Source: Chloroflexota bacterium (GTDB lineage Bacteria; Chloroflexota; Dehalococcoidia; Dehalococcoidales; RBG-16-60-22). From it: DNA of 64,000 nucleotides. Both the position numbers and the translations under genes were made by a program. Location: the NCBI GenBank assembly GCA_016190695.1, contig JACPQC010000034.1, positions 1 to 64,000 of the forward strand. The letters are read 5' to 3'. The notes beneath the pieces are model-generated. The model worked only from the letters and a program-made list of their open reading frames with translations. It had not been told where the DNA came from and searched no databases. Below, one piece after another: positions 42,548 to 51,900 of the stretch. Every line of letters begins with the position of its first letter. The stretch's first letter is position 1.

Positions 42548-42927
42548 GAGTGATGCTGAAAAGCAAAATCCACCGTGCCCGCGTCACCGCCGCCAACATC
42601 CACTACGAGGGCAGCATTACAATCGACCGGCGGCTCATGGAAGAGGCGGATATCCTGCCCTTTGAGCAGGTGCAGGTGGTGAACATCGACAACGGCGCCC
42701 GCTTCACCACCTACGCCATCGAAGGCGGCGAGGGCGAGATATGCTTGAACGGGGCCGCCGCCAGGCTGGCCGTAGTGGGAGATACCATCATCATCCTCAC
42801 CTACACCAACCTCAGCGAAGAAGAGTCCCGCGGCTATTCGCCCCGGATAGTCCATGTCGACGCCAGGAACGTCTCTACAGAGAAGAACACTTCGCCGGAC
42901 CAAGTTGCCGGGCCGGTCGCCTGGTAG
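42544..42927 (+). CDS. panD: Aspartate 1-decarboxylase
   Basis: A 127-residue pyruvoyl enzyme making beta-alanine from aspartate. The self-cleavage site is Gly24-Ser25 in YEGSITID; other conserved parts are [12 protein letters not shown] at the start, [24 protein letters not shown] and IIILTY. The ATG overlaps the preceding gene's stop (ATGA). Length and motifs are normal. It supplies the beta-alanine half of pantothenate within the same operon. Confidence 0.95.
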   Translation: MRVMLKSKIHRARVTAANIHYEGSITIDRRLMEEADILPFEQVQVVNIDNGARFTTYAIEGGEGEICLNGAAARLAVVGDTIIILTYTNLSEEESRGYSPRIVHVDARNVSTEKNTSPDQVAGPVAW

Positions 42928-42951
42928 CCAAATCTGGAAAAGGAGAGGCCG

Positions 42952-43779
42952 ATGCGCGTTACCGTCAGCCAGATAAAGGCCATGAAGTCCAAAGGCGAGA
43001 AGATAGTCATGCTCACCGCATACGACTACGCCGCCGCCCGGATAGTTGATGACGCCGGCGTGCCGCTTATCCTGGTCGGCGACAGCCTGGGGATGGTTGT
43101 GCTCGGTTACCAGTCCACCATACCGGTGACCATGGAGGAGATGCTGCACCACACTCGCGCCGTGGTCAGGGGGACATCGAAGGCGCTGGTAGTGGGCGAT
43201 ATGCCCTTCATGACCTACCATATCAGCACCGAGGAAGCGCTCAGGAACGCGGCCCGCTTCATCCAGGATGGCGGCGCCCAGGCGGTGAAGCTCGAGGGCG
43301 GGGTCAGCGTGGCCGACAAGGTAAGACGGATAGTGGAGTGCGGCATACCGGTGATGGGCCACATCGGCCTGACGCCCCAGTCCATCCACCAGTTGGGCGG
43401 TTTCAAGGCGCAGGGCAAGACGCCGGAGGCCGCCGCCCGGCTGCTCGCCGATGCCAGGGCGCTGGAGCAGGCCGGCGCATTCGCCATTGTCCTGGAGACC
43501 GTCCCCGCCCCGATGGCCACCCTGATAAGCAGCAAACTGGCCGTGCCCACCATCGGCATCGGGGCCGGCCCTGGCTGCGACGGACAGGTCCAGGTGATCA
43601 ATGACCTCCTGGGCAGCTTCGCCGATTTCGTCCCGAAGCATGCCCGGCGCTATGCCAAGCTCTCGGATATTATGTCAACTGCTATCTCGGAGTACCGCGA
43701 CGATGTTCGCTCAGGAAGGTTCCCCACCGAGGAGCACAGCATCCCGATGGACGAGGCTGTCCTCGCCGACCTGAGCTAA
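42952..43779 (+). CDS. panB: 3-methyl-2-oxobutanoate hydroxymethyltransferase
   Basis: A 275-residue TIM-barrel enzyme that makes ketopantoate from 2-oxoisovalerate and methylene-tetrahydrofolate. Signature parts are KIVMLTAYDYAAARI, LVGDSLGMVVLGY, MPFMTYHIS, AVKLEGG, GHIGLTPQS and TIGIGAGPGCDGQVQVINDLLG. GGAGAGG lies just before the ATG. It is followed by panC after two bases, showing tight coupling. Confidence 0.96.
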   Translation: MRVTVSQIKAMKSKGEKIVMLTAYDYAAARIVDDAGVPLILVGDSLGMVVLGYQSTIPVTMEEMLHHTRAVVRGTSKALVVGDMPFMTYHISTEEALRNAARFIQDGGAQAVKLEGGVSVADKVRRIVECGIPVMGHIGLTPQSIHQLGGFKAQGKTPEAAARLLADARALEQAGAFAIVLETVPAPMATLISSKLAVPTIGIGAGPGCDGQVQVINDLLGSFADFVPKHARRYAKLSDIMSTAISEYRDDVRSGRFPTEEHSIPMDEAVLADLS

Positions 43780-43781
43780 AG

Positions 43782-44612
43782 ATGAAGACAGCCAGAACTG
43801 TAGCCGAAATGAGGGCGTTGCGGGGACAGCTTGCCGGGCCGGTGGGCTTCGTCCCCACCATGGGCTTCCTTCACCAGGGCCACCTGTCGCTTGTGGACCG
43901 CGCCAGGGCGGAAAATGCCTCGGTGGTGGTGAGCATATTCGTCAACCCCACCCAGTTCGGCCCCAGGGAAGACTACCAGACCTATCCCCGTGACCTCCAG
44001 CGAGACATGGCCATGCTGGAAAGCTCTACCGACGTCCTTTTCCTGCCCGATGCCCCGGAAATGTACCCCCCCGGCTTCAACACCTGGGTGGAGGTCGCCG
44101 GCATTACCGACCGGCTGGAAGGGGCTTCGCGCCCCGGCCACTTCCGCGGGGTGGCTACGGTTGTCGCCAAGCTGTTCAATATCGTCCAGCCGCACCGGGC
44201 CTACTTCGGCCAGAAGGACGCCCAGCAACTGGCTGTCATCAAGAAGGTAGTCTCCGACCTGAACATGCCCCTGGAGGTAATCGGCCTGCCCACGCTTCGC
44301 GAGCCGGACGGTCTGGCTATGAGCAGCCGCAATACCTATCTCAACCCGGAGCAACGCCGCGCCGCCACCGTCCTCTACCGTGCCCTGGAGATGGCGCGCC
44401 AGTCCCGCCGCAGCGGCGAGAGAGACGCCTCCAGGCTACGCGCCGGCATGCTGGCCCTGGTCCAGCAAGAACCCCAGGCCAGGGTGGATTACGTCAGCAT
44501 CGCCGACCCGAACACGCTGGAGGAACTGGAAGAGATAGACCGCCCGGCGCTGGCCTCTATGGCGGTATGGATCGGCACGACCAGGCTGATAGACAACACA
44601 GTGCTGGAATAG
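43782..44612 (+). CDS. panC: Pantothenate synthetase
   Basis: A 276-residue ATP-dependent ligase joining pantoate and beta-alanine. It has VGFVPTMGFLHQGHLSLV, FVNPTQFGPREDYQTYPRD, the RPGHFRGVATVVAKLFNIV region, YFGQKDAQQLAVIKK, and MSSRNTYLNPEQR. The HxGH nucleotide motif (HQGH) is intact. It ends the operon and abuts the convergent MFS gene with no gap. Confidence 0.96.
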   Translation: MKTARTVAEMRALRGQLAGPVGFVPTMGFLHQGHLSLVDRARAENASVVVSIFVNPTQFGPREDYQTYPRDLQRDMAMLESSTDVLFLPDAPEMYPPGFNTWVEVAGITDRLEGASRPGHFRGVATVVAKLFNIVQPHRAYFGQKDAQQLAVIKKVVSDLNMPLEVIGLPTLREPDGLAMSSRNTYLNPEQRRAATVLYRALEMARQSRRSGERDASRLRAGMLALVQQEPQARVDYVSIADPNTLEELEEIDRPALASMAVWIGTTRLIDNTVLE

Positions 44613-45839
44613 CTATTTCCTGACCAGCAGGGAGATGCCGACCATGCCCAGAAAAGCCAGCCCGGCCCCGAAGTAGAAGGGCGCCGCCGGGCTTACCGTC
44701 TCCCAGAGCCAGCCCGCTATCACGCTGGCCGGCAGCAAGGTCAGGCCCACCGTGCCATGATACAGGCCGTAAGCCGTCCCCCTTCTTTCCGCCGGAACCA
44801 GGTCGGCGACGAAGGCGCGGGCCACGCCCTCGGTGATGCCGTAGTAGACACCATAGCTGGCAAAGAGCAGCCATACGTGCCAGGCCGCCGACGCCAGGGC
44901 AAAGCCCAGGTAGACCACGGCATACATCAGCCAGCCATAGATGATGACCCGCCGCCTCCCCAGCCGGTCCGAGAGCATCCCCGCCGGTACGGACATCGCG
45001 GCATAGGTTACGTTAAGTACCACCAGCATCAGCACGATGTACAGGGCTGATGCCCCCAGGTCCTGCGCCCGCAGTATGACAAAGAAGTCGCTGGAATTGC
45101 CCAGGCTGAACAGGGCCATCACCACCAGGAACAACTTGAAGCGGGAATCGAAAGCCGCGTGCGGGTCCGCCGGCAGTGCGCCCAGCCCATCTCTCTGCGA
45201 CACCCCCCTGGCCTCCCTGACCAGAGCCATGAGCAGCATCACCGCCACTACGGCGGGGATAATTCCGATGAGGACGATCCACTGATAGGCGCCCAGGCCA
45301 AGCTCCAGCCTGCCGCCCTGGACGAAGTATATTATCGCTGCGGCAGCCAGCAAGCCCGTCACCGCCCCCGCCGAGTCCATCGCCCGGTGGAGGCCGAACC
45401 CCCTCCCTCTCTCATGCGCTGCCAGGCAGTCGGCGAGCAAGGCATCGCGGGGAGATGAGCGGATGCCCTTGCCCACCCGGTCGCTGAACCTGACCGCGGC
45501 CACCAGTCCCCAGGATGAGGCGATATACATGAAGGGCTTGGCCAGGGTGGAGACGCCATAACCCAGGGCCGCCAGCAGCTTTCGCCTCTTCACTTTATCG
45601 CTTATCCGCCCGCTCAGGATGCGGAACACGGCGTCAGTGCTCTCTGAAATGCCTCCCACCAGGCCGATGACAGTGGTGGCCGCCCCAAGCACATTTGACA
45701 GGAACAACGGGACGATGGTGAAGATCATCTCGCTGCTGACGTCGGTAAGAAAGCTGACCAGCCCGAGGAAGAAGACATTGGGATTGAGTCCCAGGAGCTT
45801 TTGGGGGTCTTTGTGTTGAGATGGCAAGCTTTTCATCAT
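44613..45839 (-). CDS. Major facilitator superfamily permease
   Basis: About 408 residues, twelve membrane helices. FFLGLVSFLTDVSSEMIFTIVPLFL in TM1, GGISESTDAVFRILSGRISDK, the DRVGKGIRSSPRDALLAD motif, and DLVPAERRGTAYGLYHGTVGL place it in a well-populated bacterial MFS branch with unknown substrates. The start at 45839 (Met-Met-Lys-Ser) is a guess; a longer form begins at 45872. Its stop is adjacent to the panC stop. The 45873-46094 gap holds a -10-like TATAAT (about 46058) for the transposase fragment. Confidence 0.88.
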   Translation of the reverse strand: MMKSLPSQHKDPQKLLGLNPNVFFLGLVSFLTDVSSEMIFTIVPLFLSNVLGAATTVIGLVGGISESTDAVFRILSGRISDKVKRRKLLAALGYGVSTLAKPFMYIASSWGLVAAVRFSDRVGKGIRSSPRDALLADCLAAHERGRGFGLHRAMDSAGAVTGLLAAAAIIYFVQGGRLELGLGAYQWIVLIGIIPAVVAVMLLMALVREARGVSQRDGLGALPADPHAAFDSRFKLFLVVMALFSLGNSSDFFVILRAQDLGASALYIVLMLVVLNVTYAAMSVPAGMLSDRLGRRRVIIYGWLMYAVVYLGFALASAAWHVWLLFASYGVYYGITEGVARAFVADLVPAERRGTAYGLYHGTVGLTLLPASVIAGWLWETVSPAAPFYFGAGLAFLGMVGISLLVRK

Positions 45840-46094
45840 CTGGCTGGCCGGACACGACCGCGCGAGAGACAAGGGTCGTTTTCAGCGCTGTTCTTGCACC
45901 TGGTGCGGGTGGTCAGCACAAAAATCTCAATCAGTATAACAGATAGCTGTCGTGTTGTATATCGCCTTTTGATACCGATGCTATTCATATGAGCAGGTAC
46001 TGTCCCATTTGAGTCGACACGCCTAGTATTATGTAACACATAAATAACTGGAAACGTGGTATAATCATGGTAGAACTTCAAGGAGGGTTTTGCC

Positions 46095-46454
46095 ATGAAG
46101 CCACGATACCGGGTGACATTGACCATGGAAGAACGCCGGGAACTTAAGGCCATGACCAGGACGGTAAAGACGGATGCAAGGCGATTTGTTCGTGCCCGGG
46201 CATTGCTTCTCTGTGACAGGGGAGAATATGGGCCTGCCTGGAACGTGGATGATACAGCCGAGGCGTTGGGAGTCGAGCGCAGCATGACAGAGCGCTTGAA
46301 GAAGCGTTTCGTGGAAGAAGGCCTTTCGGCGGCCCTGGGGCGCCGGCAGAGGGTGAGACCGCCGCGCCTCGACCTGAGTGGCAGCCAGAAGAGTATGTTC
46401 GATGGCTTTCGCATCAGTCACCCACCACAGTCAGAAAAAGGTTCCAGGCAATAA
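46095..46454 (+). pseudogene. IS630-like transposase, N-terminal fragment
   Basis: A 119-residue frame with AAGGAGG upstream. Residues 1-95 are the helix-turn-helix part of an IS630-family transposase (LTMEERRELKAMTRTVKTDARRF..., VDDTAEALGVERSMTERLKKRFVEEGLSAAL, GRRQR). The DDE catalytic domain that should follow is missing; after PPRLDLSG the sequence continues as an unrelated tail. Inverted repeats cannot be placed with confidence. It is a decayed element between the MFS gene and the TRAP receptors. Confidence 0.8.
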
Positions 46455-46576
46455 ATTGTAGCAATCTGCCCGCGATACTTTCTCAGTACTAAATACACAG
46501 TTGACAAGGGGCATAAAGATGTGCAAGGATGACGGTATCCGTTCAAGGCGGCAAAATACCCTTTAAAGGAGCGCAC

Positions 46577-47707
46577 ATGAAGCCAAAGAGCGATTTTGCA
46601 GTGCCCCGGGTCCTGAGCGTCATAGCGGTCCTCCTGTTACTCCTCCCGGTGGCAATCTCCTGCGCAACGCCGGCGCCAACCCCATCACCAGCCCCGTCAC
46701 CGGCGCCCGCCCCGGCGCCAACACCTCGCCCATCCCCTGCTCCAGCCCCGGCGCTTCAGCCCGTTCCTGCTCCAACACCTGCGCCCAGGGCTGTCAAACC
46801 CATAGAACTAAAAGCTCTTACCTCCCTTCCGGCCAACTCCACCTCAAACACGCCAATGTGGACGCTCCAGAAGAAGATAAAAGAATTGACCAATGGCGAA
46901 CTGACCATCAAGCTGATCGGCGGGGCCGAGGTGATAGCAGCCATCGACCAGCCCACCGCAGTGAAAAAAGGGGTTGTTGATATGACCCAGCTTTTCTCGG
47001 CGGGTTACCGGGGGCTGGTATCCGTAGTAGGTGTATTGCCGCTGTCCAAGATATCACCACGGGAAGAGCGCCAGAACGGTTTCTACGACTTTCTCCTGGA
47101 ACAGCATTTGAAAGCAGGCGTCTATTATCTGGGACGAGCGCCTCTTAACGAAGGCCCGACCATTTTCAATATGTGGGTAAAGAAGAAGATCAACAGGCCC
47201 CAGGACATTGCCGGCATGAAGATAGGCGGAGGCACTCCGGCGAGCGCGGCTTTCATAAAGGAACTGGGCGGGGTACCGATAACGATACCGACCGCCGAGT
47301 CATACACCGCCCTGCAGTCCGGGGTGATTGACGGCTACTGGAACTCCCTCATTACTTTCTTCGGCATGAAGCTATATGAGCTACCCCTTTACATGATCGA
47401 CCATCCCTACTACCGGGACAACATGACCTTTATTATGAACCCTGACACTTTCAACGGTCTGCCCAAACACCTTCAATCTGCCCTTGTTCAGGCGATCACG
47501 GCCGTCGAGGAGGAAGTCCCGGTCATGCTCCGCGCCGAACTGGAAAGAGACCGGAAGATCATGCTGGATGCCGGTGTCGGGCTGATCACGTTTACTCCTG
47601 CAGACGTAAAGTGGTTCATTGATACCGCTTACCAGGCCGAGTGGGCCAATCAACTCAACCAAGACCAAGTATTGACTCAGAAAGCGCGTTCATTGCTGGA
47701 AAAGTAA
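46577..47707 (+). CDS. TRAP-type DctP-like solute receptor lipoprotein
   Basis: About 376 residues, start at 46577 behind AAAGGAG. A lipoprotein signal ends in PVAISC, followed by a long Pro-Ala linker of repeated AP units (about residues 27-75). The rest is a DctP-type periplasmic-binding fold (PMWTLQKKIKELTNGELTIKLIGGAEV, KKKINRPQDIAGMKIGG, IPTAESYTALQSGVIDGYWN, FIMNPDTFNGLPKHLQSALVQAI). These receptors bind carboxylates or other anions and hand them to a DctQM permease, which is not nearby. The next gene is a paralogue. Confidence 0.9.
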   Translation: MKPKSDFAVPRVLSVIAVLLLLLPVAISCATPAPTPSPAPSPAPAPAPTPRPSPAPAPALQPVPAPTPAPRAVKPIELKALTSLPANSTSNTPMWTLQKKIKELTNGELTIKLIGGAEVIAAIDQPTAVKKGVVDMTQLFSAGYRGLVSVVGVLPLSKISPREERQNGFYDFLLEQHLKAGVYYLGRAPLNEGPTIFNMWVKKKINRPQDIAGMKIGGGTPASAAFIKELGGVPITIPTAESYTALQSGVIDGYWNSLITFFGMKLYELPLYMIDHPYYRDNMTFIMNPDTFNGLPKHLQSALVQAITAVEEEVPVMLRAELERDRKIMLDAGVGLITFTPADVKWFIDTAYQAEWANQLNQDQVLTQKARSLLEK

Positions 47708-47742
47708 ACATCTGCCGGTGCATCCATCGGAAGGAGAAGGAA

Positions 47743-48876
47743 ATGAAACCGAACAGTGGTCTCGCAATGCCCGGAGTCCTGGCCTTGATATCAGTTGTCC
47801 TGCTGCTGTTCCTGGTGGCGGCCTCCTGCGCCAGCCCGGCGCCAACTCCATCCCCTTCCCCAGTTCCGGCGCCCGCCCCGGCGCCCACCCCCCGACCTGC
47901 TCCAGCACCGGTTCCAACGCCATCTCCAACTCCAGTCCCCAAGCCTTCGCCCGCGCCTGCCAAGACGGTGAGACTCAAGCTGGTCACCGGGCACCCAACC
48001 AATGCCAGGATCACCGCTTCCACCATGACCCTGGCCACCCTGGTCAAAGACATGTCTAAAGGAGAGTTGGTCATCGACCTTATCGGTGGACCGGAAGTGA
48101 TCCCCCTCCCCGACCAGGGCATGGCGGTGAAGAAAGGCGTTATCGACATGGCGGACACTTTCTCCGCCGCCTGGGGAGCGCTGGTACCCGTCGCTGGCAC
48201 CCTCGCTCTGTCCCGGATATCGCCGGTGGAGGAGAGAAACAGCGGATTCTACGACTTCATCGCCGAGCAATCGGCAAAGGCCGGTCTGTTCTACCTGGGC
48301 AGGTCGCAGATCGCCGAGAGCGGCTTTGCCAGCATCTGGGTCTCAAAGAAGATCGTCAGGCCCCAGGACCTTGAAGGCCTCAAGATCGCCTCTCCTGCCC
48401 CTCTTCTCAACGCCTTCCTCAAGGAAATAAAGGCAATTCCTACCTTTATACCTTATGCCGAGATGTATATCGCCGTAGATAGCGGTGTAGTCAACGGTTT
48501 CCGGGGAGACCTGCCCAGTGTTACCTCGGTGAGACTCCAGGAACTGCCATCTTTCTGGATAGACCATCCCTTCTTGCAGTACTCTTCCAGCTACATCATG
48601 AACCCTGATACTTTCCGCAGTCTGCCCAGGCACCTGCAAGATGTGCTGGTACAGGCCCAGATCGAAAGGGAAAAGGGACTGGCACAGCGAGTATTCCGCG
48701 AGGTATTCGACAACGAAAGAAAGGCGATGCTGGGCGGCAAGGCGCAGGTGATAACCTTCTCAGCCCAGGATACCAGTTTTTATCTTGACACCCTTTATGC
48801 CGCCTCCTGGGAGGAACAGGTCAAGATAAATCCGGCACTCGCCCCCAGGGCGCAACAATTGCTGACCGGCAAGTAA
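47743..48876 (+). CDS. Second TRAP-type DctP-like solute receptor lipoprotein
   Basis: A 377-residue paralogue of the preceding receptor, start at 47743 behind AAGGAGAAGG. The lipoprotein signal ends in VAASC; a Pro-Ala-Thr linker follows (about residues 25-70), then the DctP fold (LATLVKDMSKGELVIDLIGGPEV, KKIVRPQDLEGLKIASPAP, IPYAEMYIAVDSGVVNGFRGD, YIMNPDTFRSLPRHLQDVLVQAQ). The pair arose by tandem duplication and then diverged, so different ligands are likely. No permease is adjacent. Confidence 0.9.
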   Translation: MKPNSGLAMPGVLALISVVLLLFLVAASCASPAPTPSPSPVPAPAPAPTPRPAPAPVPTPSPTPVPKPSPAPAKTVRLKLVTGHPTNARITASTMTLATLVKDMSKGELVIDLIGGPEVIPLPDQGMAVKKGVIDMADTFSAAWGALVPVAGTLALSRISPVEERNSGFYDFIAEQSAKAGLFYLGRSQIAESGFASIWVSKKIVRPQDLEGLKIASPAPLLNAFLKEIKAIPTFIPYAEMYIAVDSGVVNGFRGDLPSVTSVRLQELPSFWIDHPFLQYSSSYIMNPDTFRSLPRHLQDVLVQAQIEREKGLAQRVFREVFDNERKAMLGGKAQVITFSAQDTSFYLDTLYAASWEEQVKINPALAPRAQQLLTGK

Positions 48877-49097
48877 ACGGGCTACGTTATATCTGCAAAC
48901 CGTGCAGTTGCGTACTTCGCTTGTCACCGCCGCACGGCAGGGTTACAGATGACCTTGCTTCTTTGCCCGGAGATACTGCCCCGGTCGGCGCTCTGGTTTT
49001 GCGAAATCACCTGGCCGCTCGCAGCACTGCCTGGTCCAGGACATGTTTTCAAACAAGCCTTTCACTTCCAGACCATACGCGGGTAAGATTGCGCCTA

Positions 49098-49126
49098 TTG
49101 ACATCTCAGCAAGCAATATGTATTAT
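49098..49126 (+). promoter_or_regulatory. Sigma70-like promoter
   Basis: TTGACA (49098-49103), 17-base spacer, TATTAT (49121-49126), close to consensus. It is the only notable element in the 48877-49273 gap and would drive the small lipoprotein and the TAXI receptor. Confidence 0.75.
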
Positions 49127-49273
49127 GTGAGCAAAATTGCAGCCATCACCTTGAAGTGACTAATTAGGGATATATGTCTGGGCAAAATGATATTTCAGTG
49201 ATGAAGGGAGGGCAGGCGATGCAATAATTGCTACGCTCCCCGCAAATGACCGTAGTTTGAACAGGAGGTTCCG

Positions 49274-49729
49274 ATGAAGATTTTAAAATTGGCTGGGATA
49301 TTGCTGGCGCTAGTTATTATTACAGGCTTGCTCCTCGCCGGCTGCGCGCGTTCCCCGGCTCCGCCCTCGCCATCAGGGCCTGCTTTGCCAACTGCTGCCG
49401 CCGTAGTGATAATGCCGGCAGTCTTTGCCGCCGGAGACCAGTTCCAGGTGGCCGGCTCAGGATTTGCCCCGGGTGAAGCGGTGGAAATAGCTATTTTGAA
49501 TGCTACTCCTGAGAAGAATATCTATTTCGGCGGAGGGTTCCGCGCCAGCGACACCGGCGCGTTCTTTGCCCCGGTGCTTCCCAGGGATGATTATGCCGCT
49601 GTCGTGGACAAAGGAGGCAGCGCCTTAATGTTGCCCAGGCTCAGTCCAGGTGTCTATACCCTCACTGTGAAAGGACTGAACGGCAGCATGGCTACCGCTC
49701 CCCTGGTAATCATTGAAAAGGCAAAGTGA
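49274..49729 (+). CDS. Small lipoprotein with a beta-sandwich domain
   Basis: A 151-residue exported protein; GGAGG precedes the ATG. The signal ends in GLLLAGC (lipid-modified Cys at residue 25), followed by a Pro-rich linker and an immunoglobulin-like segment (VFAAGDQFQVAGSGFAPGEAVEIAIL, YFGGGFRASDTGAFFAPVLP, GVYTLTVKGLNGS). Such short IPT/TIG-like domains occur in surface proteins. It precedes the TAXI receptor and may be part of that uptake system or cell-surface associated; no firm function. Confidence 0.75.
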   Translation: MKILKLAGILLALVIITGLLLAGCARSPAPPSPSGPALPTAAAVVIMPAVFAAGDQFQVAGSGFAPGEAVEIAILNATPEKNIYFGGGFRASDTGAFFAPVLPRDDYAAVVDKGGSALMLPRLSPGVYTLTVKGLNGSMATAPLVIIEKAK

Positions 49730-49782
49730 TACCGTGATGTCTGATTGGTGTTCCTGTGATTACGGATTTCAGAGGAGGCACA

Positions 49783-50829
49783 ATGAAAAGGTCTGTGAGA
49801 CTATATGCCATACTCGCCCTGGCGGTGCTGCTGCTGAGCCTATCGGTTTTGGCCGCCTGCGGGCAGGCGCCGGCGCCGGTGCCGGGACAAAAGCAGAAGG
49901 TAACGGTTAATATCCTCCCCGGCCGGCCCGGCGATCCCTTGTTCGTGCTGTCTTACGCCCTGGCCGAGTTCATCAACCAGGACTCAACGTGGCTCCGCGC
50001 TAACGTCATCGCCACCGGCGGCCTGGGCAGCAACCTGTCCATGCTCATCGAGGAGACACAGCGGCGAGCCACTGACATAGGCGTCACTTCGGACGACTCC
50101 GAGGTGTACAGCGCCGAGAACGGGCCGGGTTACTGGAAAGGCCTTGATATGCGGGTGCTGGGAATGATGCAGATCGTCCCCACCGGCCTGGTCACCTATG
50201 ACCCCAATATCAAGACACTTAAAGACCTGGCTAACAAGAGGGTCTTCTTCCCCAGGCCTCATGGCTGGTACCAGATATTCCGCGCACCCCTGGAGTACCT
50301 GGGAATCTGGAATACCATAAAAGAGTCAAACGGCGCTTACGGCGCTTCCATGAACGCACTCAGGGACGGCCTGGTCGATGCCGCTTATACCGTGGTCGAC
50401 TACGTTTATCCTAACACCTGGAGCCCCGGCGGTTTTGTGGAAGAACTATCGTCAAGGCGACCGGTATACTACGTCAGCATGGACCCGGAGCTTGTCCATC
50501 GGGCTAACCAGCAGTGGGGGACCGGCGACTGGAGTTTTCTGATAAAGAATGGCAGCCTGAAGCAGCCCTATGACTTTTACTGGATGAAGCTGTTCTCTTA
50601 CTGGTTTGTCGACGCCAACCTGAGCAGCGACATCGTTGAAGAGGTGCTCAGGATAATATATGAGCGACAGGGACAGTTCGACTCATATCATTTCATCGGC
50701 AAAGGGTTGATAGATAACTTCTTCCTGGCCTCTTCCCGGAGCACCGACGCCGAGCGGGAGAAATACTTCCACCCGGCCGTGGTCAAGTTCGCCAAAGAGC
50801 AGAAAATAGAAATGCGCACCATCAAGTAA
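49783..50829 (+). CDS. TAXI-family TRAP solute receptor
   Basis: A 348-residue lipoprotein, start at 49783 with GAGGAGG upstream; signal ending in SVLAAC. The fold is that of TAXI receptors (VNILPGRPGDPLFVLSYALAEFINQ, VIATGGLGSNLSMLIEE, GMMQIVPTGLVTYDPNIKTLKDLANKRVFF, GYWNTIKES-like LGIWNTIKESNGAYGASMNALRDGLVDAAYTV). TAXI proteins feed a fused QM TRAP permease, often for glutamate or other organic acids; no permease is encoded here. A good terminator follows. Confidence 0.85.
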   Translation: MKRSVRLYAILALAVLLLSLSVLAACGQAPAPVPGQKQKVTVNILPGRPGDPLFVLSYALAEFINQDSTWLRANVIATGGLGSNLSMLIEETQRRATDIGVTSDDSEVYSAENGPGYWKGLDMRVLGMMQIVPTGLVTYDPNIKTLKDLANKRVFFPRPHGWYQIFRAPLEYLGIWNTIKESNGAYGASMNALRDGLVDAAYTVVDYVYPNTWSPGGFVEELSSRRPVYYVSMDPELVHRANQQWGTGDWSFLIKNGSLKQPYDFYWMKLFSYWFVDANLSSDIVEEVLRIIYERQGQFDSYHFIGKGLIDNFFLASSRSTDAEREKYFHPAVVKFAKEQKIEMRTIK

Positions 50830-50855
50830 AGACAAGGCGCACCAGAACACCCAAT

Positions 50856-50894
50856 GCCACCCCGGAGAAAGACCGCTCACCTGGGGTGGCTTTT
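50856..50894 (+). terminator. Intrinsic terminator after the TAXI receptor gene
   Basis: GCCACCCC (50856-50863) pairs perfectly with GGGGTGGC (50883-50890), followed by TTTTCTTT. The remaining sequence to 51129 shows nothing recognisable. Confidence 0.85.
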
Positions 50895-51129
50895 CTTTGA
50901 GTGCGGCCACCATGCCCGTTGACCGGACTCTCGACCTGGACGCCTGGCCAGTGTCATGTCAGACTAACCCTCCCATATAGTAAGTAGATCATGGGACAGG
51001 GCAGGACAAAACCAATTCCATTATCCGGCTGCCATGCTTTACCCGGCGCAGCAATGAGTGTTACAGTCTTTTTTCCCATTACCCTTATCCTTTTACGCAG
51101 AAATTAAGGTTGCTCTCAGCAAACCCCCC

Positions 51130-51158
51130 TTGACTTTTTGCCGGACGGCTAATATACT
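51130..51158 (+). promoter_or_regulatory. Sigma70-like promoter of the coiled-coil gene
   Basis: TTGACT (51130-51135), 17-base spacer, TATACT (51153-51158), 144 bases upstream of the GTG start at 51302. Confidence 0.7.
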
Positions 51159-51301
51159 AATGGCTTGAGCAGGATTTTTCAGAGGGGCTGCCGGGCTGAT
51201 GCTCCGAAGCTACCTTGCCAAATCCAAAAGGGTCTCCCATCTGGTACTTTCGGGGCGAAGATGGTGGGTGCTTGGGTCGAATTAGGTAAAGGAGGCAATC
51301 T

Positions 51302-51862
51302 GTGACCAGTACCAGAAGCAATATAAAGAAGCCACATCATGGGGTTGAGGAACAGGTTATGGAGGGTTCATCTAACAATTCCGAGGAAAAATTAGCCGAC
51401 TTCGCAGCGCTTGTCCAGAATGACGGGCATGAAGGCGAAGATGACCAGGTCCAGTCGACCGTTACGCCCCTGCACGAGATACTGGGCCGCGCTGAAAAAG
51501 CCTACAGCGCCTATGTTGAGGCGGAACGCCAGGTAGCCAGGGCCTACAAGGAGAACGAAGTACAGGTTACCATGGCGCTCAGGCGGACCGAGTTGCAGGC
51601 GCAAGCAGCCTACACCGAGGCTGTTGATCAGGCACTGAAAGCGCGCAACGAAGCTGTAGCGGAGGCCCTGCGCGCCAGAGAAGAAGCCGCTAAACAGGCC
51701 GAACAGGCGTTTGAACAATCCAAAACTCAGGCCATGCGCGCCTGCGATGAGTCTCTGGCCGAGGCTCTAAGAGTTCGCGACCGCAATCTTGAAAAGGCCT
51801 GGAAGCTCAGGGACGAGAACATCGAACAGGCCTGGAAAATCTACTCCAAGATCACCAGATAG
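51302..51862 (+). CDS. Coiled-coil protein of unknown function
   Basis: A 186-residue protein, GTG start behind AAAGGAGG. Residues about 55-185 are one long, Ala/Glu/Arg-rich helix (AYSAYVEAERQVARAYKENEVQ, DQALKARNEAVAEALRAREEAAKQAEQAFEQ, RVRDRNLEKAWKLRDENIEQAWKI). There is no signal peptide or membrane segment. Repeated 11-residue-like spacing of Ala and charged residues suggests a parallel coiled coil. It converges with the CetZ/FtsZ-like gene 38 bases away; a cytoskeletal link is tempting but unproven. Confidence 0.75.
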   Translation: MTSTRSNIKKPHHGVEEQVMEGSSNNSEEKLADFAALVQNDGHEGEDDQVQSTVTPLHEILGRAEKAYSAYVEAERQVARAYKENEVQVTMALRRTELQAQAAYTEAVDQALKARNEAVAEALRAREEAAKQAEQAFEQSKTQAMRACDESLAEALRVRDRNLEKAWKLRDENIEQAWKIYSKITR

Positions 51863-51900
51863 GCTGCCAGCCCGGCCCAGCGAGGAGTAGCACCGCCTCT

